A stretch of DNA of 64,000 bases from Planotetraspora mira. GTDB taxonomy: Bacteria; Actinomycetota; Actinomycetes; Streptosporangiales; Streptosporangiaceae. Positions 9,928-18,748 of this stretch are shown here, one piece after another. The DNA is taken from positions 1 to 64,000 of the forward strand of contig NZ_BOOO01000022.1 in the NCBI RefSeq assembly GCF_016863275.1, in the 5' to 3' direction. The translations under genes and the position numbers were made by a program. The notes under the pieces were generated by a model. That model did no database searches. It had not been told where the DNA came from and worked only from the letters and a program-made list of their open reading frames with translations. Position 1 is the stretch's first letter; each line of letters opens with the position of its first letter.

Positions 9928-11144
9928 TGGGGACGCCGCTCGGCTCCGGCACGCGGACGCCGGAGGACGACCGCACGGCCAGGGTCGCGCTCATGCGGAT
10001 GGCCGAGGCGGGCGATCCGGTCATGGGCCGCCTGATCGCCTGGTGTGGCCCTCAGCAGGCGCTGGAGCAGGTCAGCCGAGAATCGCTGGATCCGGATTTC
10101 GCCACGAAGGAGAACGAACTGGCCGAGCGATCGGGGCGGCGGTCCGACCTGGCGCGGCTGGTCACGGCCTGGGCCGCCCGCTACGGCGACCCGGAGGCCG
10201 ATCTGGCGCTGGGGCGGGAGCGGGGAGCCCGATTGATCGTTCCCGGCGATTCCGAGTGGCCCACCCAACTGGACGATCTCGGTGACGCCCGGCCCTTCGG
10301 GCTCTGGCTGGACGGCCAGGCGAACCTGCGCTTCGCCTGCCTGCGGTCGGTCTCGATCGTCGGCGCGAGGGCCGCGACGCCCTATGGCGTCCAGGTGGCC
10401 GCCCAACTCGGGTCGGAGCTCAGCATCCGGGGATGGACGGTCGTGAGCGGCGGCGCCTACGGCATCGACGCCGCGGCCCATCGCGGGGCCCTCGCGGGCG
10501 GCTCGCCCACGGTGGTCACCCTGGCCTGCGGGGTCGACGAGTGCTACCCCCGCGCTCACGAGGACCTCTTCCGCGTGGTCCGGTCCCAGGGTGTGGTCGT
10601 CAGCGAATGGCCGCCCGGCGCCCACCCGACGCGGCCTCGCTTCCTGGTCAGGAACCGGGTGATCGCGGCGCTGTCGCGCGGCACGATCGTCGTGCAGGCG
10701 GCCGTGCGCAGCGGCGCTCTCAACACCGCGACGCACGCGGCCGGGCTGAACAGGCATCTGATGGCCGTGCCCGGGCCGATCACCGCCGTGACCTCCGAGG
10801 GATGCCACATGCTGATCCGTTCCGGCAAGGCGGTGTGCGTGACCTCACATGAAGAGGTGATCGACCTCGTCGGCTCGATCGGCGCCGACCTCGCGCCGGA
10901 GCGCCGCGGGCCGGTCCGGCCGCGTGACGAGCTGAACGACGAGACCAGACGTGTGCTCGAGGCCGTCCCCGCGCGCGGAGGCGCCGGTCCGGCCGTGATC
11001 GCCGTCGCCGCCGGAGTCGATCTCACCACGGCGATCGGCTGCCTCGGCGGCCTCGCCGCGGCCGGTTTCGTCGAGCCCGTCACCCGTGGATGGCGCCTGC
11101 GGCGGCAGGCCGACCTCCAGGGCCGGGGAGATCACGCTCGCTAG
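9927..11144 (+). CDS. dprA: DNA-processing protein DprA
   Basis: DprA loads RecA on incoming single-stranded DNA and is kept widely in bacteria not known to be competent. The Rossmann core is clear: SIVGARAATPYG, VVSGGAYGIDAAAHRGAL, LACGVDECYPRAH, SEWPPG, FLVRNRVIAALS, VQAAVRSGALNTA and VPGPITAVTSEGCHMLI. An N-terminal helical segment (about 110 residues) and a C-terminal winged helix (GPAVIAVAAGVDLTTAIGCL) complete the 405 residues. The ATG overlaps the comM stop. xerC follows immediately. Confidence 0.93.
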   Translation: MGTPLGSGTRTPEDDRTARVALMRMAEAGDPVMGRLIAWCGPQQALEQVSRESLDPDFATKENELAERSGRRSDLARLVTAWAARYGDPEADLALGRERGARLIVPGDSEWPTQLDDLGDARPFGLWLDGQANLRFACLRSVSIVGARAATPYGVQVAAQLGSELSIRGWTVVSGGAYGIDAAAHRGALAGGSPTVVTLACGVDECYPRAHEDLFRVVRSQGVVVSEWPPGAHPTRPRFLVRNRVIAALSRGTIVVQAAVRSGALNTATHAAGLNRHLMAVPGPITAVTSEGCHMLIRSGKAVCVTSHEEVIDLVGSIGADLAPERRGPVRPRDELNDETRRVLEAVPARGGAGPAVIAVAAGVDLTTAIGCLGGLAAAGFVEPVTRGWRLRRQADLQGRGDHAR

Positions 11145-11145
11145 C

Positions 11146-12078
11146 ATGGAGGCCATGACCGGCGACATCGTGGTCCGCGCCACCGGCGAGACGGCTGAAG
11201 CCGTCCTGGCCCTGTTCGAGCGGCATCTGCGCCTGGAAAGGGACCTGTCGCCGCACACTGTGCGGGCCTACATCGGGGACGTCACCTCGCTGCTCGGCCA
11301 TCTCCGGGCCGCCGGTCATGCGAGCCTCGACACCCTGGACGTCAGTGCCCTGCGGGACTGGCTCGGCGATCAGCACCAGGCGGGGCGTTCCCGTGCGACT
11401 CTCGCACGTCGCACCGCCTGTGCCCGGGTCTTCACGGCCTTCTGCCACCGCCGGGGCTGGCTGGCCGTAGATCCCGGGCTGCTCCTGGGCACCGCGAAGT
11501 CGAACCGGTCGTTGCCCGCCGTCCTCGATCAGGCGGAAGCCGAAGCCGTGCTCGCCCTTGACGGGCCCGGCGACCCCAAGGACCTCCGTGATCGGGCGAT
11601 CATGGAAGTCCTGTACGCCACAGGCGTCCGAGTGAGCGAGTTGTGCGGGCTCGACGTGGACGACGTCGACCGGGAACGCACGACCCTGCGGGTGATGGGC
11701 AAGGGACGCAAGGAGCGCACCGTGCCCTTCGGGCTTCCGGCGCTCCACGCCCTGGACTCCTGGTGCGTCCGGGGCCGCCCGCTGTGGATCCGCGAGGGCA
11801 CCGGCCCCGCTCTGTTCCTCGGAGTCAGGGGCGGCCGCATCGATCAGGGGACTGTGCGGCGCGTGGTGCACGCCCGCCTGAGCCGGGCGGAGACCACGGA
11901 CATGGGGCCGCACGGGCTCCGTCACACGGCCGCGACGCACATGCTGGAAGGCGGCGCCGATCTGCGCAGCGTCCAGGAGATGCTCGGCCACGCCTCCCTG
12001 GCCACCACCCAGGTCTACACCCACGTCTCGATCGAACGGCTCAGGACCGCCTACCGCCAGGCCCACCCCCGCGCCTGA
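11146..12078 (+). CDS. xerC: Tyrosine recombinase XerC
   Basis: Site-specific recombinase that with XerD resolves chromosome dimers at dif. The N-terminal SAM-like core-binding domain (residues about 20-105, FERHLRLERDLSPHTVRAY) is followed by the catalytic domain with Arg in ATGVRVSELCGLDV, HGLRHTAATHMLEGG (H-x-x-R) and GHASLATTQVYTHV with the nucleophile Tyr. Its 310 residues fit the family. The ATG at 11146 follows the dprA stop by one base; a second ATG at 11155 is possible. The last 38 bp overlap the convergent M23 peptidase gene. Confidence 0.9.
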   Translation: MEAMTGDIVVRATGETAEAVLALFERHLRLERDLSPHTVRAYIGDVTSLLGHLRAAGHASLDTLDVSALRDWLGDQHQAGRSRATLARRTACARVFTAFCHRRGWLAVDPGLLLGTAKSNRSLPAVLDQAEAEAVLALDGPGDPKDLRDRAIMEVLYATGVRVSELCGLDVDDVDRERTTLRVMGKGRKERTVPFGLPALHALDSWCVRGRPLWIREGTGPALFLGVRGGRIDQGTVRRVVHARLSRAETTDMGPHGLRHTAATHMLEGGADLRSVQEMLGHASLATTQVYTHVSIERLRTAYRQAHPRA

Positions 12079-12979
12079 CCGTTCTCGCGGCGGGCAGAAC
12101 TCGACAGCCGAGGCGCCCGCGCCGCGCTCGGCCGACGGTCAGGATTCCCATCAGGAAGGCGACCGCCGCTCCGGCTGGCACGGTGTGATGACTCACCGGC
12201 ATGGCACGGCGGCCCGACGATCCCGACGGTGAGAGTGCCGAGGATGAGGCCGGGCCCACCCTCGACGACCTCAGCGCCGCGGATGAGGTCGGCCCCACCT
12301 CCGACGGTCCTGACGGTGAGGGTACTGGGGACGAGACCGGCCCAACCACCGACGGCGGCCAGGGCCACTCGGCGGCATTCGGGGCAACGCGGCCCCGGAC
12401 TCGAAGTGGCAGCCGAAGGGGCAGCCGACCTCCCCACATGGGCAACAGGCGCACCTGGCCGGAGCCGAACAGGACAAGCGGGTCGAGGTAGCTCTCTCCC
12501 CGCAGGAGGCCCCAGTGCAGGCATGTCACCCGGCAGTGACCCGTCACGGGCTCCAGGACGCCGATCTTCTCCCCCGCCGCCACGACTTGGCCTGGCCGTA
12601 CCGTGGGGCGGACCGGAAGGTAGGTGGTCCGCAGGCCGCCCGGATGGACGATCGTGACAGCGCCCCTGCCTCCGACTGATCCGGCGAACCCGACGGTTCC
12701 GGCCCCGGCGGCACGGATCTCCGCGCCCGGCCCCGCCGCGACGTCGACCCCTCTGTGCCCAGCGAGCCAAGGCTCAGCCGGAGGGTCGAAGCGCCTCATC
12801 ACCGCTCGCCCACCCTCGACCGGCCATCGCCATTCGGGCGGATCCGCCGCCTCGGCGGCCGCGGGCGCCGCCAGGACGGTGGGCAGAGCCAGAACAGCAG
12901 GCAGGAGCAGAACAGGGGGCAGAGCCAGGACGGCACGGGAGACCAGCAGCCCGAAGACGATCAAGTGAGCGCGACGCAT
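12041..12979 (-). CDS. Secreted M23 (LytM-type) peptidase with C-terminal hydrophobic segment
   Basis: Probable cell-wall endopeptidase of the M23 family. An N-terminal signal segment (MRRAHLIVFGLLVSRAVLAL and a long Leu/Ala stretch to about residue 45) leads to the domain, with HRGVDVAAGPGAEI (H-x-x-x-D zinc ligands) and HCRVTCLHWGL (H-x-H-like). The C-terminal third is Pro/Ser-rich, then a hydrophobic stretch (VPAGAAVAFLMGILTVG) followed by arginines, which may anchor it. The domain binds zinc and cuts peptide cross-bridges in known members. The start at 12979 is chosen over an in-frame TTG at 12997. It overlaps convergent xerC. Confidence 0.85.
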   Translation of the reverse strand: MRRAHLIVFGLLVSRAVLALPPVLLLPAVLALPTVLAAPAAAEAADPPEWRWPVEGGRAVMRRFDPPAEPWLAGHRGVDVAAGPGAEIRAAGAGTVGFAGSVGGRGAVTIVHPGGLRTTYLPVRPTVRPGQVVAAGEKIGVLEPVTGHCRVTCLHWGLLRGESYLDPLVLFGSGQVRLLPMWGGRLPLRLPLRVRGRVAPNAAEWPWPPSVVGPVSSPVPSPSGPSEVGPTSSAALRSSRVGPASSSALSPSGSSGRRAMPVSHHTVPAGAAVAFLMGILTVGRARRGRLGCRVLPAARTVRRGGGPGGRRS

Positions 12980-13080
12980 GGCAGAACACTGCGCCAAAAC
13001 CCGCCGCCGGAAGCCGCCGAACGCCGCTCTGTGGACGACCGGCCCGCCAGCCAGGGCAGACCGTCAGCCTGAGCAGGCCG

Positions 13081-13404
13081 TCAGTTGGAGAAACCCTCCT
13101 TGGGCATCTCGAGATCGGGCTTGGCCAGTTCTTCGACGTTGACGTCCTTGAAGGTGACGACTCGGACGTTCTTGACGAACCTGGCCGGACGGTACATGTC
13201 CCACACCCAGGCGTCCTGCATCTTCACGTCGAAGAAGACATCCCCGTTCTCAGCCGTGCGGACATCGAGATCCACGGAGTTGGTCAGGTAGAAGCGCCGC
13301 TCGGTCTCGACAACGTAGGTGAACAGCCCGACCACGTCGCGGTACTCCCGGTAGAGCTGCAACTCCATCTCGGTCTCGTACTTTTCGAGATCCTCCGCGC
13401 TCAT
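13081..13404 (-). CDS. DUF2469 family protein
   Basis: A 107-residue actinobacterial protein of unknown function, almost always found after rnhB. Seen: MSAEDLEKYETEMELQLYRE, VVGLFTYVVETERRFYL, VFFDVKMQDAWVWDMYRPAR and VVTFKDVNVEEL. It is soluble, acidic and has no cysteine. GGAGG stands 6 nt before the ATG at 13404. It is 39 bp after rnhB and so last in the lepB-lepB-rnhB run. Confidence 0.93.
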   Translation of the reverse strand: MSAEDLEKYETEMELQLYREYRDVVGLFTYVVETERRFYLTNSVDLDVRTAENGDVFFDVKMQDAWVWDMYRPARFVKNVRVVTFKDVNVEELAKPDLEMPKEGFSN

Positions 13405-13443
13405 CCCGGTCCTCCTCTTCCACTCCCCGTCGAGATCGCCCTT

Positions 13444-14169
13444 TCAGACGACACCGGCCCCAACCTCATTCTCGCGCATGTCCCCATCCTGCCTGGCCCA
13501 TGGGCTCGCATCCCGGAGCGGCGAGCCACGAGTCACCCTCGCCACCGTCACGAACGAGAACCGATGATGCGCGGTCGGTCCGTGAACGCCCAAAGCCCGC
13601 CGATGGGCGGGCGTGACGTACCCCTTGTGCTCGGCGAAGCCGTACTCAGGGTGGACACCGTCCAGATTGTGCATCATGCGATCCCTGGTCACCTTGGCCA
13701 CGATCGACGCGGCCGCCACACAGGCCGCGACCTGATCGCCCTTCCACACCGCGAGCGACGGGACGGGAAGACCGGGAACGGGAAACCCGTCGATCAACAC
13801 ATATCCGAGATCGATCTCCAGACCGGCCACGGCCCTGCGCATGCCGGCGATGTTGCACTTGTGCAGGCCGCGCGTGTCGATCTCCCCCGGAGGTATCACC
13901 ACGACGCTCACGGCCTTGGCCGAGGCGAGAACCTGATCGTACAGGTGTTCGCGCACAGGCTCGGTCAGGAGTTTGGAGTCGGCCAGACCGTCGATCTCCC
14001 GGCCCAGCACCACCGCCGCGACCACCAGCGGCCCGGCACAGGCCCCCCGCCCGGCCTCGTCCACCCCGGCGACGGGCGTGAGCCCTCGTCGGGCGAGAGC
14101 ACGCTCGTAGCCGTAGAGTCCCGAATCCCGCCGTACGACACTGGGTCGCGGGCGATACGCAGCTGTCAT
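13444..14169 (-). CDS. rnhB: Ribonuclease HII
   Basis: Removes ribonucleotides embedded in DNA and RNA primers. The active-site D-E-D-D set is visible: [21 protein letters not shown] (Asp-Glu), [20 protein letters not shown] (Asp), and [15 protein letters not shown], with the RNase HII block [14 protein letters not shown]. The start is taken as ATG 14169 (241 residues); an in-frame ATG at 14193 would add 8 residues. Neither has a good ribosome site. The last 20 residues are basic and low-complexity. Confidence 0.92.
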   Translation of the reverse strand: MTAAYRPRPSVVRRDSGLYGYERALARRGLTPVAGVDEAGRGACAGPLVVAAVVLGREIDGLADSKLLTEPVREHLYDQVLASAKAVSVVVIPPGEIDTRGLHKCNIAGMRRAVAGLEIDLGYVLIDGFPVPGLPVPSLAVWKGDQVAACVAAASIVAKVTRDRMMHNLDGVHPEYGFAEHKGYVTPAHRRALGVHGPTAHHRFSFVTVARVTRGSPLRDASPWARQDGDMRENEVGAGVV

Positions 14170-14247
14170 GACGACAAGCAGATTACGCTCCATTCGGGCC
14201 CCGCGGTACGGCGAGAGCGCACTCGATCGGGGCGACCGCAGGTCAGC

Positions 14248-14841
14248 TCAGTGGATTGCCGAGAAAGTCGCGGGCGGGGACAGGAACGATCCGCGGGAAA
14301 GCGGCCAGTAGCGGACGAAGGCCCGGCCGATCACGTCGTCCTCCGAGATCGTCCCCTCGTTTCCATCGTCGACGAACGACCGGGAATCCTGGGAGTCGTC
14401 GCGGTGATCGCCCATCAGCCAGAGACGGCCTGCGGGGACCTTGACGTCGAAGCGCCCGTCCGAGGGAGAGGCGCCCGGGTACACGTAGCCGCCCGTCTCG
14501 TCGAGGGGGGTGCCGTTGACCGTGATCCGGTTCCGCGCGTCGCAGCACCTCACGGTGTCGCCGCCCTTGGCGATCACCCGCTTGATGGTGTCCTCTCCCG
14601 TCCAGCCCTTGAAGACGACGATGTCGCCGCGATCCACGTCGCCGAACCGGTAGGCGAGCTTGTTCACCAGCACGCGGTCGTTGACGAGGAGCGTGTTCTC
14701 CATCGACTCGGACGGGATGTAGAACGACTGCAGCGCGAACACATGGACGAGGACCGCCGCGGCGACGCCGCCCAGCAGGAACAGGATCGACTCACGAGTG
14801 CCTGAGCGCTTCGCCGCCGGGGGGTCCTTCTCTTCGGCCAT
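14248..14841 (-). CDS. lepB: Signal peptidase I (short form)
   Basis: Membrane serine protease that removes signal peptides from secreted proteins. One N-terminal transmembrane helix (ESILFLLGGVAAAVLVHVFAL) precedes box B FYIPSESMENTL with the nucleophile Ser. The general-base Lys is in DTIKRVIAKGGDTV, and box E is MGDHRDDSQDSRSF. The periplasmic-side insert has RCCDARNRITVNG, with a cysteine pair shared with its neighbour. It is 197 residues and lacks the C-terminal helix of the other copy. It starts 10 bp after the longer lepB, so the two are a tandem duplication, as in Streptomyces. Confidence 0.93.
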   Translation of the reverse strand: MAEEKDPPAAKRSGTRESILFLLGGVAAAVLVHVFALQSFYIPSESMENTLLVNDRVLVNKLAYRFGDVDRGDIVVFKGWTGEDTIKRVIAKGGDTVRCCDARNRITVNGTPLDETGGYVYPGASPSDGRFDVKVPAGRLWLMGDHRDDSQDSRSFVDDGNEGTISEDDVIGRAFVRYWPLSRGSFLSPPATFSAIH

Positions 14842-14851
14842 GGTGAGCCGG

Positions 14852-15700
14852 CTATCGCCTGGTCAGGCGGCGGCGCAACGCGATGATCGGGATCGCTCCG
14901 GCGAACCCCAGGGCCAAGGGGGCGGCTCCGGCCGCGGCCTGGAGCGCGGGCTGGGAGAACGTCTCGGGAATCGGCAGGATCTTCGCCCGGTCGAACGGCC
15001 AGACGATCACGAACGCCCGCCCGATCACCTTGTCGATGGGGATGGTCCCGCCGCCCGGATCGCCCACGTGTGAGCGGGAGTCGAGCGAGACCGACCGGTG
15101 GTCGCCCATCACCCAGAGCCGGTCCGGAGGCACCGTCACCTCGAAGTCGGTCTGCGAGGGCTGATCACCCGGGTAGAGGTAGGCCTTCTCGTCGATCGCG
15201 GTGCCGTTCACCGTGACCCGGCCCTGGGCATCGCAACACTTGATCGTGTCGCCGGGCACGCCGATGACCCGCTTGATGTAGTCCTTCTCCCCCGGGACCA
15301 CGCCGAACGCCGTGCCGACCCACCGGAAGAACGCGGCCACGGGGTTCGACGGCTCCTCCAACTGGATCTCGGGATCCCAGGAGTCCACGCCGCTGAACAC
15401 CACGACGTCACCGCGCTCGATGTCGCGCACGCGATAGACGAGCTTGTTGACGAGCACCCTGTCGTTCTTGAGGAGGGTGTCCTCCATGGACTCGGACGGG
15501 ATGTAGAAGGCCTGGACCACGAACGACTTGATGAGCAGCGCGAGGAGTAGCGCGACCACGATCAGGACGGGCAACTCCCGCCAGAACGAGCCCTTCTTCC
15601 CCTCGCCGCCCTTGGCGGCCTGCTGGGTGTCTTCCGCGACCACGTCCACCCCGTCCTCGGCGGGCAGGTGCACTTCGAACTCCTGCCCCTCGTTAGTCAT
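14852..15700 (-). CDS. lepB: Signal peptidase I (long form with C-terminal membrane helix)
   Basis: Second type I signal peptidase, 282 residues. A 45-residue acidic cytosolic N-terminus leads to a transmembrane helix (LPVLIVVALLLALLIKSFVV). Box B is FYIPSESMEDTL with catalytic Ser, the Lys lies in DYIKRVIGVPGDTI, and box E is MGDHRSVSLDSR. KCCDAQGRVTVNG carries the same Cys pair as the adjacent copy. The C-terminus has another hydrophobic stretch (APLALGFAGAIPIIAL) followed by RRRLTRR. The ATG at 15700 has only a weak upstream purine run. It follows rplS across a strong terminator, so it may have its own promoter. Confidence 0.93.
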   Translation of the reverse strand: MTNEGQEFEVHLPAEDGVDVVAEDTQQAAKGGEGKKGSFWRELPVLIVVALLLALLIKSFVVQAFYIPSESMEDTLLKNDRVLVNKLVYRVRDIERGDVVVFSGVDSWDPEIQLEEPSNPVAAFFRWVGTAFGVVPGEKDYIKRVIGVPGDTIKCCDAQGRVTVNGTAIDEKAYLYPGDQPSQTDFEVTVPPDRLWVMGDHRSVSLDSRSHVGDPGGGTIPIDKVIGRAFVIVWPFDRAKILPIPETFSQPALQAAAGAAPLALGFAGAIPIIALRRRLTRR

Positions 15701-15760
15701 CGCTGCTGAGCCTAAATGATGTCCCTGGCAGCCACCGCCCGGGGACTCGGCATCACCGGC

Positions 15761-15797
15761 AAAAAGAAAATGGCCCGCGCCATCCGGCACGGGCCAT
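15761..15797 (-). terminator. Rho-independent terminator after rplS
   Basis: ATGGCCCG (15770-15777) and CGGGCCAT (15790-15797) form an 8-bp stem. On the minus strand it is followed by TTTTCTTTTT. It ends the rpsP-rimM-trmD-rplS series ahead of lepB. Confidence 0.85.
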
Positions 15798-15811
15798 CGT
15801 CATGGCCTGGT

Positions 15812-16174
15812 CTACTTGGCGGGGAGCGCGTCGCGCTTCTCGCGGATGCGGGCGGCCTTGCCCCGCAGGTCGCGCATGTAGTACAGCTTCGCCCTGCGGA
15901 CGTCGCCGCGGGTGACCAAGGTGATCTTCTCGATCACCGGGCTGTGCACCGGGAAGGTCCGCTCGACGCCGACGCCGTAGCTGACCTTGCGAACGGTGAA
16001 CGTCTCACGGGCGCCACCGCCCTGGCGGCGCAGGACGAATCCCTTGAACACCTGGATACGGGACCGGTTGCCCTCGACGACGCGGACGTGGACCTCCAGC
16101 GTGTCGCCGGGCCGGAACGCCGGTACGTCACTCCGGAGAGCGGCCTTCTCGAGCTCCTGGATCTGCGTGTGCAT
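15812..16174 (-). CDS. rplS: 50S ribosomal protein L19
   Basis: L19 sits at the 30S-50S interface. Its 120 residues include [52 protein letters not shown] and [18 protein letters not shown], all typical. The ATG at 16174 has GAGGAA about 10 nt upstream. It lies after trmD across a 180-bp spacer and before a strong terminator. Confidence 0.96.
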   Translation of the reverse strand: MHTQIQELEKAALRSDVPAFRPGDTLEVHVRVVEGNRSRIQVFKGFVLRRQGGGARETFTVRKVSYGVGVERTFPVHSPVIEKITLVTRGDVRRAKLYYMRDLRGKAARIREKRDALPAK

Positions 16175-16357
16175 GGCAGCGGTTCCTCTTGACATGGGCG
16201 CGCGGAGGTCCGCCCGGCCGATCTGGGAAGGTCGGCAGCGAGGGGGACACGCACGCTTGGCTTGATACGTCTGACTTGCTACGTACTGTCTACGTACTGT
16301 TTGTGGACCGGGCCTCGCCCGGTCACGCCGCCACAACGAAAAATCGGCAGCAGCGAC

Positions 16358-17182
16358 TCAGTTTGCCATATCTTCCGGCCCCGCGCGAAACGCGTCGCCG
16401 GAAGCCTTGCGCTCCAGCTCTTCCAGGACGCGCCTGTCGTGCGCGTCCAGGGTTCCGGAGTCGAGTCTCGCGAGGAGTTCCGGCCGCTTGTCCAAGGTAC
16501 GGCGGAACGCCTCGTCGCGGCGCCACCGGGCGATCTTGCCGTGGTGGCCGGACAGGAGGATCTCCGGCACCTCGTGGCCGCGCCACACGGGCGGCTTGGT
16601 GTAGACGGGCCCCTCCAGCAGGTTGGCCATCGCCCCCGGCGCGAAGGAGTCGTCCGAGACCGAGCACGCGTTGCCGAGGACTCCCGGCAGCAGGCGGCCG
16701 ACGGCCTCGACGATGACGAGGACGGCCGCCTCTCCCCCTGCCAGGACGTAGTCGCCGATGCTGACCTCGTCGACCCGCAGGCGGGAGCCGTACTCGGCCA
16801 TGACCCGGGAGTCGATGCCCTCATAGCGGGCGGGGGTGAACAGCAGCCAGGGCTCCCTGGCGTAGTCCAGCGCCACTTCCTGGGTGAAAGGCCGGCCGCT
16901 CGGCGTCGGCACGATCATCCGGGGCAGCACGGACACGTCGCCTTCCGGCTGGCCCTGGGCGACCACGGCGTCGATCGCCTCGCCCCAGATATCCGGCTTC
17001 ATCACCATTCCGGGGCCGCCGCCGTACGGCGTGTCGTCGACGGTCTTGTGGATGTCGCGGGTCCAGTCACGGAGCTGGTGCAGCCGGATGTCCAGGATGC
17101 CGCGGTCGCGGGCCTTGCCCATGAGCGAGACGTCCAGCGGCGCGAAGTACTCCGGGAAGATCGAGATGATGTCGACGCGCAC
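16358..17182 (-). CDS. trmD: tRNA (guanosine(37)-N1)-methyltransferase
   Basis: Methylates G37 next to the anticodon with S-adenosylmethionine, preventing frameshifts. The SPOUT trefoil knot motifs are present: IISIFPEYF, DDTPYGGGPGMVMKPD, LLFTPARYEGIDSRV, DEVSIGDYVLAGGEAAVLV (catalytic Asp region) and PPVWRGHEVPEILLSGHH. At 274 residues it has the C-terminal helical domain. The start is GTG at 17182, 12 bp after the rimM stop. Confidence 0.96.
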   Translation of the reverse strand: MRVDIISIFPEYFAPLDVSLMGKARDRGILDIRLHQLRDWTRDIHKTVDDTPYGGGPGMVMKPDIWGEAIDAVVAQGQPEGDVSVLPRMIVPTPSGRPFTQEVALDYAREPWLLFTPARYEGIDSRVMAEYGSRLRVDEVSIGDYVLAGGEAAVLVIVEAVGRLLPGVLGNACSVSDDSFAPGAMANLLEGPVYTKPPVWRGHEVPEILLSGHHGKIARWRRDEAFRRTLDKRPELLARLDSGTLDAHDRRVLEELERKASGDAFRAGPEDMAN

Positions 17183-17194
17183 GGCCCGGCCTCC

Positions 17195-17713
17195 CTACTC
17201 CGACTCGCCGAGATCGAACAGGCCCGGCGGGGCGGCGACGACGAGCAGGCCGTTCTCGAGGTCGATCTCGGGCACGAGCGCCTTGACGAACGGCACGTAG
17301 ACCTCGTCCCGGGACGGGCGGCGCACCACCAGCAGGTCCTGGCCGTGATGGAGGACCTCGGCGACCTCCCCCACGCTCTCCCCGTCGGTCGTCACGACGG
17401 TGAGGCCCACGAGTTGGTGGTCGTGGAACTCGTCCGGATCGTCCAGCGCGGGGATGTCGGCGGAGTCGACCACCAGCAGCGTGCCGCGCAGCGTCTCCGC
17501 GGCGTCCCTGTCGTGCACGCCGGCGATGGCGAGCAGCAGGATGCCGGCGTTCCAGCGGGCCCGCTCGATGACGAGCGGCCCCCGACCTGCGGGTTCGGTG
17601 GCCAGAGCCGTACCAGGGACGAAACGCTGCTCGGGGTCGTCGGTGCGCACCTCGATCGTGACCTCGCCCCGCACTCCGTGCGGCCGGCCGATCCTGCCCA
17701 CGACTAGCTGCAC
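17195..17713 (-). CDS. rimM: 16S rRNA processing protein RimM
   Basis: Assembly factor for the 30S head domain that binds S19. It has two beta-barrel domains: N-terminal VVGRIGRPHGVRGEVTIEV with VHDRDAAETLRGTLLVVD, and C-terminal PRC-like barrel (HDHQLVGLTVVTTDGESVGEVAEVL, DEVYVPFVKALVPEIDLENG). Its 172 residues match the family. It is placed between khpA and trmD as is usual in actinomycetes. Confidence 0.95.
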   Translation of the reverse strand: MQLVVGRIGRPHGVRGEVTIEVRTDDPEQRFVPGTALATEPAGRGPLVIERARWNAGILLLAIAGVHDRDAAETLRGTLLVVDSADIPALDDPDEFHDHQLVGLTVVTTDGESVGEVAEVLHHGQDLLVVRRPSRDEVYVPFVKALVPEIDLENGLLVVAAPPGLFDLGESE

Positions 17714-17778
17714 TTGTCGCCTTCCTCCGAACGTCTGTGGAACCTCGGTCGCGACGTCGTCACGGCCCCTGAAACGAA

Positions 17779-17808
17779 CCGGGGGACCCTCGCGTGAGGG
17801 TCCCCCGG
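17779..17808 (-). terminator. Perfect 13-bp hairpin between khpA and rimM
   Basis: CCGGGGGACCCTC (17779-17791) pairs perfectly with 17796-17808 around GCGT. On the minus strand GGTTCGTTTC follows, a poor U-tract. It may act as a partial terminator or processing site dividing rpsP-khpA from rimM-trmD. Confidence 0.55.
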
Positions 17809-17822
17809 CCGTACGGTTCTAC

Positions 17823-18065
17823 TCAGCGGGCCTCGTCCAGATCGACCAGGTCGACCCGCACGTACTTGCCGTCGGCCAAGGCGGTCACCACGGTGCGCAG
17901 CGCCTTCGCCGTACGGCCCCCGCGGCCGATTACCTTGCCGAGGTCCTCGGGATGTACCCGAACCTCGAGGACGCGCCCGGTGCGAATGCGCCGGGCTCGG
18001 ACCTGGACCTCGTCAGGATGCTCGACGATGCCCTTAACCAGATGCTCGAGGGCTTCCTCGAGCAC
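17823..18065 (-). CDS. khpA: KH-domain RNA-binding protein KhpA
   Basis: An 80-residue single KH-domain protein (YlqC/UPF0109 family). The KH motif GKVIGRGGRTAKALRTVV is intact, flanked by VLEVRVHPEDL and KYVRVDLVDL. In Streptococcus and others KhpA pairs with KhpB (Jag) to bind RNA and affect cell elongation. The start is GTG at 18065, one base after the rpsP stop, indicating translational coupling. Confidence 0.93.
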   Translation of the reverse strand: MLEEALEHLVKGIVEHPDEVQVRARRIRTGRVLEVRVHPEDLGKVIGRGGRTAKALRTVVTALADGKYVRVDLVDLDEAR

Positions 18066-18066
18066 C

Positions 18067-18516
18067 TCAGGACCCGCCTTCCGGCTTCTCCTCGGCGGCG
18101 GGAGCCTCAGTGGTCTCTTCGGCCTTGGCCGGCTTCTTTGCCTTCTTCGGCGTGGTGGCGGCGCCGGTGTCGCTGGACAGCGACTCCTTGGCCGCGGCCT
18201 CGTAGGCGGCGTGACGGTCGGCCTTCGGCTCGGCGACCAGGAGCGGCGCCGGAGCGGCCTCGCCCTTGAACTTCTGCCAGTCGCCGGTCAGCTTGAAAAG
18301 CTTGAGAACCGGGTCGGTCGGCTGCGCGCCGACGCTCAGCCAGTACTGTGCCCGGTCGGAGTTCACCTCGATGCGCGAGGGGTGCTCCTTCGGGTGGTAC
18401 AGGCCGATCTCTTCGATCGCACGGCCGTCACGCTTGGTGCGGCTGTCGGCGACGACGATGCGGTACTGCGGGTTACGGATCATTCCGAGCCGCTTGAGCT
18501 TGATCTTGACTGCCAC
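18067..18516 (-). CDS. rpsP: 30S ribosomal protein S16 with Lys/Ala/Glu-rich tail
   Basis: S16 is an assembly protein for the 30S body. Residues 1-85 carry the family ([34 protein letters not shown] is the usual start, then [21 protein letters not shown]). The remaining 60 residues are a charged low-complexity tail ([21 protein letters not shown]), as in many actinomycetes. It heads the minus-strand series khpA-rimM-trmD-rplS. Confidence 0.95.
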   Translation of the reverse strand: MAVKIKLKRLGMIRNPQYRIVVADSRTKRDGRAIEEIGLYHPKEHPSRIEVNSDRAQYWLSVGAQPTDPVLKLFKLTGDWQKFKGEAAPAPLLVAEPKADRHAAYEAAAKESLSSDTGAATTPKKAKKPAKAEETTEAPAAEEKPEGGS

Positions 18517-18748
18517 GGGTGTGGTCTCTCCTGCATTAGAGCGTGGGTGAGCGGTGTCTCATCGAGTGGGGCACGATGAGAGCCCGCCCGAGGGACAGAC
18601 GCGACCGGCGGGGGTGAGAGGGCACCCGCCATGGCCACGATGTTCCAGCTAGACATTCTGCCAGACGCTCACAGGTGCTCGGCCAATCGCCGCCGATGTG
18701 ACGTCGACGAATTCGTGATCGAGACGCGGATCGGCGGCCGGAGAGGGC

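Noticed and set aside
18517-18748. 4.5S RNA or other small RNA between rpsP and ffh
   Set aside because: No sequence with the SRP RNA core (GGAA tetraloop and symmetric loop) was found in this spacer.
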